A stretch of 5,641 nucleotides of DNA from Bacteroidales bacterium. GTDB taxonomy: Bacteria; Bacteroidota; Bacteroidia; Bacteroidales; UBA1402. The DNA lies in the NCBI GenBank assembly GCA_012511135.1, contig JAAZGQ010000162.1, positions 1 to 5,641 on the forward strand, read 5' to 3'. How positions within the stretch are numbered: position 1 is the first letter of the stretch; each line of letters starts with the position of its first letter. The position numbers were made by a program, and so were the translations under genes. The notes under the pieces were generated by a model, which saw only the letters and a list, made by a program, of their open reading frames with translations, searched no databases and was not told the origin of the DNA. Of this stretch, positions 1 through 5,641 are shown one piece after another.

Positions 1-542
1 AAATCGGCAAAATGCCTGTTTTCCAATTTCTTTTGCAACGATGCTTTGGAGCTGTTCTTTTCATAATGATCCACCAGGCTTTCGGGCTTGAGAGCTTGTT
101 GTTTGGGAATCCGCTTAGCGGAGGGAGCAACAAGCTGTTCAACCGGCTCCGCTGTCGGCCTTGAAACCGGAGAGTTTGGTGTCTCCTGTGTCGGTGTTAT
201 ATCAACTACAGCGGGGTTAAGAATCGGCTCCGCCGCAGGAGCTTCCTTCTTGAAATCGGATTCTGCCGGAACTGCTTCCTTCTTTTGAGAAATCGGCTCC
301 GCCGCAGGAGCTTCCTGTATTTGAGCAAACTCTTCCACTTCGGAATTATCAGTTGTTGGGGGCGCAGCTTCTGCTTGTGTCAGAGGAATCAGCTCCTTTA
401 TGTCCTCCATCAGGCTGTTGATGTTTTCGAGTTTGCACAGGGAAAGCTCCAGCAATTCCTTGGGAAGATTCGGAATCCGGCTTAAACCAGACCATAATAA
501 ATTTAATTCTTTCAGTTCCTTAAAAAGTTTTTCCTTATTCAT
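1..542 (-). CDS. Hypothetical protein with Pro/Ala/Glu-rich linker, N-terminal 180 residues (3' end cut by window edge)
   Basis: The frame is open from an ATG at 542-540 to the left edge with no stop, giving 180 codons plus two bases; the C-terminus lies outside the window. I do not recognise the family. Residues 1-55 are leucine-, lysine- and glutamate-rich and look helical (starts MNKEKLFKELKELNLLW). Residues 56-140 are a low-complexity Pro/Ala/Glu/Thr linker in which EAPAAEPI occurs at 77-84 and 100-107, with a diverged copy, EAVPAES, at 89-95. Residues 141-180 are basic and polar. There is no signal peptide or membrane segment in the visible part, so a cytoplasmic location is inferred. 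The ATG overlaps the stop of the upstream dacB gene as ATGA, which supports this start and suggests translational coupling; a weak purine stretch (AAGAG) precedes it. From memory, some Bacteroidota proteins combine such a variable linker with a conserved C-terminal domain; whether this is one cannot be seen here. The coding call is firm, the function unknown. Confidence 0.85.
   Translation of the reverse strand, partial: MNKEKLFKELKELNLLWSGLSRIPNLPKELLELSLCKLENINSLMEDIKELIPLTQAEAAPPTTDNSEVEEFAQIQEAPAAEPISQKKEAVPAESDFKKEAPAAEPILNPAVVDITPTQETPNSPVSRPTAEPVEQLVAPSAKRIPKQQALKPESLVDHYEKNSSKASLQKKLENRHFAD
222..316 (-). repeat. Short in-frame direct repeat encoding EAPAAEPI-type units
   Basis: A perfect 26-base direct repeat occurs at 222-247 and 291-316, offset by 69 bases (23 codons), so the reading frame is kept. 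A diverged third copy lies between them at about 254-280, and the three units are spaced roughly 32-37 bases apart. On the minus strand the two perfect copies both encode EAPAAEPI and the middle one EAVPAES. This is an internal repeat of a linker region, likely grown by slippage or unequal recombination, not a mobile element. Confidence 0.85.
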
Positions 543-2008
543 TTTAATCTCTTATTGTAGATTGTTTTTAATACTTGTTCCATTTCTGTGCGTATCCGGG
601 CGGCAGGCTGTTTGTATTGATTGCATAAAAGAACCACCACATAGGTTTTATCTTTCAGTTGCAAATAACCGGCGTAAGCCGTTACCGATTTCATCGATCC
701 GCTTTTGATGCGCAGTGTTCCCGGTAATTTTTTCCCAAAGTTCACCACAGTGCCTTCCAACGCTGCCTGAGGCAGGCTGTTGAAAAATAAATCAGCCTGC
801 GGGCTTTCCAGGGCCATATAACGTAATACCGCAGCAAGACCTGCCGCATCCACCCTGTTCAGGGGAGACAAACCCGAAGCATCGTACAATTGCCAGGTAC
901 TGATATCCACTCCTTTTTGAGCCCAAAAACGCTGTAACACTTCCAGTCCTGCCCGGGCAGAGACCGGTGCCTTTGCCCCGGCGGCCAGTGCCAAATGTCG
1001 CAGCAAGTATTCGGTATATAAATTATGGCTGTGGTAATTGATTATTTTAACCAGTTCGCCTAGAGGTTTGGAATAGCGGGTATATAAAACTACAGCAGCC
1101 TTGACAATCAGCGGATTATTTGAGGAGTCAAAAACAAGCGGCTCACGGACAAAACCCGGCTTGTTCTTGGTACAGACTTTGCCTTGTATGCTGATACCAG
1201 CCTTAATTAATTCCTGTTGCAGCCGAAAAGCCAAATAAGCAGGCGGATCGGGAATATCGCCCCTGATGATGAATTCCTCTTTACCGGCTGGCACGCTGCC
1301 GTACAATACCCGCTCCCAACTATAAGGAATCCCGTAAAAATAAGCACTGTCTTTGGTATTCTCCTTTGTAGTTAAATTATTGATTATCTGCATATCGGGC
1401 AATACCGGTTTTAGGTAGAGAATGTCAGGTTTGGTACCGGGCAAGCCCGATTTCAGCCCAAGACGGAACATATTGTCGAACACCGCCAGGCCATACACTC
1501 CGGCCGCGTAATAATTGCCCAAATCTTCCCATAACCAGTAAGGTGAAACAGCTTCTTCGTCAAAAATAGAGGCATCGGCAATGATATCGCCCTCGATACA
1601 GCTTATTCCCAACTGTTTCACTGCCTGAACCCAATTTTGAAGAAAAGAATCGGGTTGTTCTTCGGTGTATTCCGACCCCAGCGAAGGGTCGCCTCCACCC
1701 AGTATATAGAGATCCCCTTTGAGGCTGCCTTTTTCCAGTAATCCTCTATAGGCAAGCTCCGTTTTGAAACGCTTTTCGGGGCCCAGCATTTCCAGCGCAG
1801 CACCCGTAGTCAGCAGTTTGCCCACCGAAGCAGGCACCGAAGCCTGTCCGGAATTCATTTCGGCAAGCAGCTCACCTGACTGAACTTCCTGAACCACATA
1901 AGCCAGGCTTGTTCCGGGATATTCATCCGTTCTAAGCTGTATTGATTTCTCGGCGCTGAGCCCGCAGCCACAAATACAAAGCAGGCACAATAGGCTTAAG
2001 GTTCTCAT
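539..2008 (-). CDS. dacB: D-alanyl-D-alanine carboxypeptidase/endopeptidase, peptidase family S13 (PBP4/DacB type)
   Basis: This is a penicillin-binding-protein-type serine peptidase of family S13. Such enzymes remove the terminal D-Ala from peptidoglycan stem peptides and cut D-Ala-meso-diaminopimelate cross-links in the periplasm. All three active-site motifs are visible: SxxK as S61-V-G-K64 within PASVGKLLTTGAAL, SxN as S327-H-N329 in YHSHNLYTEYLL, and the KTG-box as K435-S-G437 in LRIKSGSM. The family signatures GDLYILGGGDPSL (98-110), EDLGNYYAAGVYGL (161-174) and DASGLSPLNRVD (376-387) are also present. The length of 489 residues is close to the 477 of E. coli PBP4. The N-terminus (MRTLSLLCLLCICGCGLSAE) is an export signal. 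It could be a lipoprotein signal with Cys15 (I-C-G-C) or be cut after Ala19. The ATG at 2008 lies 8 bases after the upstream stop with no good Shine-Dalgarno sequence. The 3' end overlaps the next gene by 4 bases. Ser in place of Thr in the KTG-box is a conservative variant and should not abolish activity. Confidence 0.95.
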   Translation of the reverse strand: MRTLSLLCLLCICGCGLSAEKSIQLRTDEYPGTSLAYVVQEVQSGELLAEMNSGQASVPASVGKLLTTGAALEMLGPEKRFKTELAYRGLLEKGSLKGDLYILGGGDPSLGSEYTEEQPDSFLQNWVQAVKQLGISCIEGDIIADASIFDEEAVSPYWLWEDLGNYYAAGVYGLAVFDNMFRLGLKSGLPGTKPDILYLKPVLPDMQIINNLTTKENTKDSAYFYGIPYSWERVLYGSVPAGKEEFIIRGDIPDPPAYLAFRLQQELIKAGISIQGKVCTKNKPGFVREPLVFDSSNNPLIVKAAVVLYTRYSKPLGELVKIINYHSHNLYTEYLLRHLALAAGAKAPVSARAGLEVLQRFWAQKGVDISTWQLYDASGLSPLNRVDAAGLAAVLRYMALESPQADLFFNSLPQAALEGTVVNFGKKLPGTLRIKSGSMKSVTAYAGYLQLKDKTYVVVLLCNQYKQPAARIRTEMEQVLKTIYNKRLK

Positions 2009-2016
2009 CTAAGTCT

Positions 2017-2442
2017 TTAAAACCTGTAAAACATAACAAAACCTGTTTTGGTGGTCGGATCAAACAACCAAAGGGTTTGGTTGGCTTCGTCTATTTTAAT
2101 AACCTCTACCGAATAAGTGTTCTCTATTCCGCTAATTCCTTTGACATCAAGAGTCATCAGGCAATGTTTCCCTAAATCAGGCTCCTGATCAAGGCTCATT
2201 TGCAGAATCATATTTTGATTGTCGTTTTGGATTCGGAAATAATGAGATTCGACATTGTCAGCTAATTGATGTTTATCTGCATTATAGATAAAAACGGCTT
2301 GCTGATCAGTGTACATACCATAGATTTCCTGGCTTCCGAGGTATTCTTTGGCAGCCTTTAACACAGGGTCTTCCCTTTCACAGGCCTGAAACAGGATAAA
2401 GGCCAGGATAATTATTCCGCTGAGACTTATTATTGTTTTCAT
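2017..2442 (-). CDS. Putative small lipoprotein, unknown function
   Basis: This 141-residue protein is not a family I recognise. It starts with MKTIISLSGIIILAFILFQACERED: a lysine, a hydrophobic stretch (about 4-18) and a cysteine at 21 preceded by F-Q-A. That is a plausible though imperfect lipobox, since Phe at -3 is unusual. Glu22, Glu24 and Asp25 follow the cysteine; acidic residues at this place are part of surface-export signals in several Bacteroidota lipoproteins, so outer-membrane and possibly surface location is inferred. The mature part (about 120 residues) alternates short polar and hydrophobic stretches such as QAVFIYNA, HYFRIQND and NTYSVEVIKIDEANQTLWLF, which suggests a small beta-rich domain; a second cysteine is at 94. 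The gene starts 3 bases after the protease stop, and a good ribosome-binding site lies inside the end of the protease gene, which fixes the ATG and implies one transcript. It ends 8 bases before dacB. A partner or inhibitor role towards the protease is possible, but nothing in the sequence shows it. Confidence 0.8.
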   Translation of the reverse strand: MKTIISLSGIIILAFILFQACEREDPVLKAAKEYLGSQEIYGMYTDQQAVFIYNADKHQLADNVESHYFRIQNDNQNMILQMSLDQEPDLGKHCLMTLDVKGISGIENTYSVEVIKIDEANQTLWLFDPTTKTGFVMFYRF

Positions 2443-2445
2443 ATA

Positions 2446-5400
2446 CTAATCCACCTTTATCCTTCTTCTGATTATCTCTTTTCCCGAAGGCGTATTTACT
2501 TCTACCTGCAAATCGTGGATGCCTGCTGATAACAACAGCACCTTTGATTCTAAAATTGTATCATCAAGTTTCCAGGCAACAACAGTAGATCCTGCCGGTG
2601 TATTTAAGACATCAAGCAGTAAGATATCTCCTGCATTGTAAGTAGTTTTGGTGTTAATTGCCATGTAGCTCGAAGTAGTCTTTGAAGTAATAATTTTCCC
2701 TTCGTAGCGGTCAGTTTCTTCCTGATTTAAAAAAGCCTTAACAATGACATCTGTATTGCTTTGAGGACTTAAGCTCTCCAGAAAAAAACTGCTTTGAATG
2801 AGCATGGTATCCTGATAGACAGAGTCGTTGGAATTTTTCCAGGATAACTCCCAGGAATCAGACCTTGTGTCTGTCCATTCCATAAAAAACATATGTTGGG
2901 CTGTATGGATGTTCATACTGACAGCAATGGAAGGAAAAACCTGCACTCTGCAGCCGGCCCTGAGGTTTCCGTTATCTGTTGTGGCTGTTACCAGGGATTC
3001 TCCCACTGATAATGCACTTAGTTTACCGCTTTGATCAACACTAATAACCGTCGTATCGGAACTTTGCCAGCTGATTTTGCCGTTGGTTGCGTAACTGGGT
3101 GTGACATTTCCAAACAAATAATACGTACTGCCTACTGTCAGGGATACCTCTTCCGGATCGAGGCTGAAATTCTCTACAGGAACAAAGTCCGAACCACGTG
3201 AAACTAAGAAAGAGATTAACCAGTTGCCTTCGATTGCTGCTTCCTGATACAAGGTGGTCCATGTCTGGCCTTTGTCCATCGAAATTAAATTTCCTTTACC
3301 ATCGTTACCTGCACCGTAACAAATACCCGCCGGATAATTATCTTCACCATAAGAGCTCACTTCGTATGCCAACAACAGTTCTTCGCCGGGATTGATCAGG
3401 AGGCTGTCAGCGAGTAAATCTACAGTACAGTAACTGTTCTTGTCCAATTGTGCTGCGGGTACAATCTTACTGTAAATCAGTTTTCCGTCCGAATAGATAT
3501 AGACTTTCACCAGCGGCTCTCCGGTGGCAATAAAGAATGACATCCTACCTATATACATTCCTGTATATTGATTTAATTCTTCTGCCGTCCATTTTGCTCC
3601 CGCCATAAACGATTCTCCCTGGCTGCCTACTGCTCCGGCATAAATAAAATCCTCACACCAGGACAAACGGTCCTGAATAAAACGATCCGATTCGGACATC
3701 AACAATACTGTAACATCATTGCTCCCCGGTTTTAAATCGATAATCTTTGAAAAGTTTGCAAAATTTCCTGACTGACAAAAAAGTTCATATTTCCCCGGAA
3801 TAAGATTTTCTTCAAACATGAAACGTCCATCGCCTGTGCTCACAGTAGAAAAATAATCTCTGGAAGACCTCATGGCAGCACGTAATCTTCCGGTGGATCC
3901 CGAACTGCTTTCTTCGTCCAGTTTTCGCAGAAATAAGCCAGCATCAGAAATGGGCTGGTCTTGTAAATCAATCACCTGGCCACCAAAGAAAACCTTATCT
4001 TCTTTAACTACAGAAAAACTTATTTCCTCTCCGTTTAATGAAATATTGTGCAATTCAATTCCCAGGGGCATACCCGACCACGCCATAGCTGCCGGCGCTG
4101 ATGATTTTGTAAACCGGGAATAGGCACCTACTGATCCTGGGAAAAAAGCGAAGGCGTCGCCCCTGGATTCTGTTCCGGCAGCTTCTTCCAGGTCCATACA
4201 TTGATGTTGAGGAGATACATTGACACTATTTTCGTACCAACGCAAACGGGCAGATTTTCCGGAAGCCTGATTCAAAGATTTATCCACATGATAAATAAGT
4301 AATCCTTTGCCTTGCAAGTATGCATCCCATTTTGTGGGCTGGCGGTTTTCAAAAAGGAAATATTCGCCAAGGGTAGTAGTGTGCATAACGTAGGCTTGAT
4401 TCTGATTAATCGAAGCCAGGGTGTATTCTCCGCCTTCTGATATAGTTGTGGGAGTCATCCAGCCCAAAGACCAACGCTCTTCAGAAGTCAGATAAGGCGG
4501 AGTACGACTCTGGTTATTGTAATTGCCTGCACTCATCAAACTCAGTGAACCCAAACCGGCAGCTCTTCCTCCGCTGGAGGTCCCGTCGGTGTCGTACATG
4601 TCCATTAAACCTAATGTATGGGCGTATTCGTGACATGCCGTACCAATGGCAGTCAAAGTTGCTCCCTTTGAACCTTTCAATTCCGAAGAACAGGCGTAAT
4701 AACCCAAATTTACTCCGTCCAGCGTTGTACTATCCATGGATGCCACCGACCAGGAATGTGGCCATATACTAGCGGCCGGGCCTCCCTCTGCTTCGTTGTG
4801 TCCGGCATAATACACATATATGATATCAACGAACCCATCGTTGTTTTCGTCAAATTCAGAAAAATCACCGCCTTCCTGTTCGGCCAGCCAGGCGGCCTCA
4901 ATGACCATTTCTCTTGGATTTTGGTCGTTGCCGGCCGCATTGTTGTCTCCATAATGGCTCATGGGTTTAGACAAAGTATACGGGCCCATTACTACAAATT
5001 CAGGATCAAAAACACCATTTGAATTGTCGCGATAATAATCTCTAACTGAACCGGTTGCTCCGTTATCACTATATCCCAATTCGTTCTTTAGACGATAAAA
5101 GTCATTGTTTGCCGTCGGTGACACGAAGGCTTTATCCTGGAAAGCCACTAATAACACCAGTGTTTTAAGTCGGCCTTCGTAAGCTTGACTGGCATTGGCC
5201 CGGGTTAATTCCCGGCTTGCTTCGTAACGGCTGCTTCTGGTTTGGGCTGCGCGCATCAAATTGAATTCAGGTATTTGTGCTGAACGGGTGGCTACCTGAG
5301 TTCCGGCCTTGTGGTTTCCTATGTTGAGTTTGCCTTGATTATCGTAATCAGCGTAATAATAAAATCCGTCGGTTTTTTGAGCAATGATATAACCATTACG

Positions 5401-5562
5401 ATCGGTGTTGTAGTTAAAAAATTCATCACCGTGAAGTTGAATTTCCAATCTCGAACCATCAGGCAATTCAACATCAACAGGAAAGGGATAGGCCATTACT
5501 GCCCATAATGCCTGCCAGTGAAGCAAGCAAAACAGGAATAATAAAAAATATTTCTTGTACAT
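2446..5562 (-). CDS. Secreted multidomain M6 family metalloprotease (immune inhibitor A-like)
   Basis: This 1038-residue zinc endopeptidase belongs to the M6 (immune inhibitor A-like) family. Residues 1-24 are a signal peptide (MYKKYFLLFLFCLLHWQALWA). Residues about 25-125 form a propeptide, with YNTDRNGYIIAQKTDGFYYY typical of these proteins, ending in an Arg-rich stretch. The catalytic domain (about 130-430) opens with LVLLVAFQD and carries HEYAHTLGLMD, giving zinc ligands His311, His315 and probably Asp321, with catalytic Glu312. A met-turn-like LMSAG lies at 342-346. Family blocks include the calcium-loop-like DENNDGFVD (238-246), IWPHSW (266-271), EYFLFENRQ (400-408) and GLLIYHVD (420-427). 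After it come a carboxypeptidase-regulatory-like beta domain (about 525-622, GQVIDLQDQPISDA), an unassigned beta-sandwich (about 625-790), a BIG2 bacterial Ig-like domain (about 794-876), an Fn3-like stretch (about 877-957) and a final Ig-like or sorting module (about 965-1038). The enzyme is probably extracellular or surface-bound and degrades protein; the substrate is unknown. The ATG is chosen because the signal peptide follows at once and an A-rich leader precedes it. Confidence 0.95.
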   Translation of the reverse strand: MYKKYFLLFLFCLLHWQALWAVMAYPFPVDVELPDGSRLEIQLHGDEFFNYNTDRNGYIIAQKTDGFYYYADYDNQGKLNIGNHKAGTQVATRSAQIPEFNLMRAAQTRSSRYEASRELTRANASQAYEGRLKTLVLLVAFQDKAFVSPTANNDFYRLKNELGYSDNGATGSVRDYYRDNSNGVFDPEFVVMGPYTLSKPMSHYGDNNAAGNDQNPREMVIEAAWLAEQEGGDFSEFDENNDGFVDIIYVYYAGHNEAEGGPAASIWPHSWSVASMDSTTLDGVNLGYYACSSELKGSKGATLTAIGTACHEYAHTLGLMDMYDTDGTSSGGRAAGLGSLSLMSAGNYNNQSRTPPYLTSEERWSLGWMTPTTISEGGEYTLASINQNQAYVMHTTTLGEYFLFENRQPTKWDAYLQGKGLLIYHVDKSLNQASGKSARLRWYENSVNVSPQHQCMDLEEAAGTESRGDAFAFFPGSVGAYSRFTKSSAPAAMAWSGMPLGIELHNISLNGEEISFSVVKEDKVFFGGQVIDLQDQPISDAGLFLRKLDEESSSGSTGRLRAAMRSSRDYFSTVSTGDGRFMFEENLIPGKYELFCQSGNFANFSKIIDLKPGSNDVTVLLMSESDRFIQDRLSWCEDFIYAGAVGSQGESFMAGAKWTAEELNQYTGMYIGRMSFFIATGEPLVKVYIYSDGKLIYSKIVPAAQLDKNSYCTVDLLADSLLINPGEELLLAYEVSSYGEDNYPAGICYGAGNDGKGNLISMDKGQTWTTLYQEAAIEGNWLISFLVSRGSDFVPVENFSLDPEEVSLTVGSTYYLFGNVTPSYATNGKISWQSSDTTVISVDQSGKLSALSVGESLVTATTDNGNLRAGCRVQVFPSIAVSMNIHTAQHMFFMEWTDTRSDSWELSWKNSNDSVYQDTMLIQSSFFLESLSPQSNTDVIVKAFLNQEETDRYEGKIITSKTTSSYMAINTKTTYNAGDILLLDVLNTPAGSTVVAWKLDDTILESKVLLLSAGIHDLQVEVNTPSGKEIIRRRIKVD
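2451..2458 (-). promoter_or_regulatory. Shine-Dalgarno site of the small lipoprotein gene
   Basis: On the minus strand the bases AAAGGTGG lie 8 bases before the ATG at 2442, inside the last codons of the protease gene. The match to the anti-Shine-Dalgarno sequence is good and the spacing is right, so it supports this start codon. The other genes here have only weak or A-rich leaders, as is usual in Bacteroidota. Confidence 0.6.
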
Positions 5563-5573
5563 TTTCTATTTGA

Positions 5574-5588
5574 TAATGTACAAAAATA
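5574..5588 (-). promoter_or_regulatory. Candidate Bacteroidota-type promoter (-7 box) for the four-gene cluster
   Basis: On the minus strand TATTTTTG (5588-5581) matches the Bacteroidota -7 consensus TAnnTTTG exactly. It ends 18 bases before the protease ATG, so transcription would begin near 5575 and leave a short leader of about 12 bases, A-rich just before the start codon. I do not see a clear -33 TTG element about 20 bases further upstream, and the region is AT-rich, so a chance match is possible. A 5-base inverted repeat (ATGTA/TACAT, 5576-5580 and 5587-5591) flanks the box; it is too short to call an operator. Confidence 0.4.
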
Positions 5589-5641
5589 CATATTTATTTT
5601 TAATCTGATGAGCTCCGCGATGCGAATGTATTGTCTTGCTC

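Noticed and set aside
222..316. CRISPR-like repeat array
   Set aside because: There are only two perfect copies plus a diverged one, the spacing keeps the reading frame, and the whole stretch lies inside a coding gene.
88..485. Two short plus-strand open frames
   Set aside because: Both are antisense to the edge-truncated gene; their Ser/Ala/Gly-rich runs come from the repeat linker read backwards.
400..708. Plus-strand open frame of 102 codons
   Set aside because: It runs antisense across the dacB/next-gene junction, has an odd composition and no recognisable motif, and the minus-strand frames here are clearly coding.
4446..4772. Plus-strand open frame of 108 codons
   Set aside because: It is antisense to the M6 catalytic domain, including the zinc motif, and shows no domain or signal of its own.
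5610..5625. GAGCTC palindrome and CGC-GAT-GCG mini-hairpin
   Set aside because: Stems of three bases and a common 6-base palindrome are expected by chance and lack a T-run, so neither a terminator nor an operator is supported.
5600..5641. Possible last 13 codons of an upstream minus-strand gene ending in TAA at 5602-5600
   Set aside because: The frame reads EQDNTFASRSSSD then stop, which is plausible, but the stretch is too short to separate from chance and the sequence beyond the edge is missing.

Overview
The window looks like a stretch of a Bacteroidota (probably Bacteroidales) chromosome. The signs are a secreted M6-type metalloprotease with a Bacteroidota-style mosaic of C-terminal beta-sandwich modules, a PBP4/DacB-type peptidase whose third motif is KSG, a small putative lipoprotein, and a TAnnTTTG-type -7 promoter element upstream of the first gene. 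No species can be named from the sequence alone.

All four genes lie on the minus strand and read right to left as one compact, probably co-transcribed cluster. Positions 5563-5641 are non-coding or undetermined sequence with a candidate promoter. Next, 5562-2446 encodes a 1038-residue exported M6 metalloprotease. After 3 bases, 2442-2017 encodes a 141-residue putative lipoprotein. After 8 bases, 2008-539 encodes a 489-residue S13 D-Ala-D-Ala carboxypeptidase/endopeptidase (DacB/PBP4). Overlapping it by 4 bases (ATGA), 542-1 encodes the first 180 residues of a cytoplasmic-looking protein of unknown function that runs off the left edge. No terminator is visible between the genes, and no gap of 300 bases or more lacks a gene.

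The first three products all carry export signals, so the cluster serves mainly the cell envelope. DacB trims or opens peptidoglycan cross-links. The M6 enzyme would digest protein outside the cytoplasm. The lipoprotein has no recognisable function. The fourth protein has a leucine-rich helical start followed by a Pro/Ala/Glu-rich repeat linker and no signal peptide. Nothing in the sequence shows that these four act in one pathway; their grouping may only reflect co-transcription.

I see no mobile element, CRISPR array, tRNA, rRNA or riboswitch. I also see no convincing undescribed system. The most useful points are the edge-truncated gene with its internal repeat, the tight coupling of the four genes, and the ambiguous C-terminal end of the protease.
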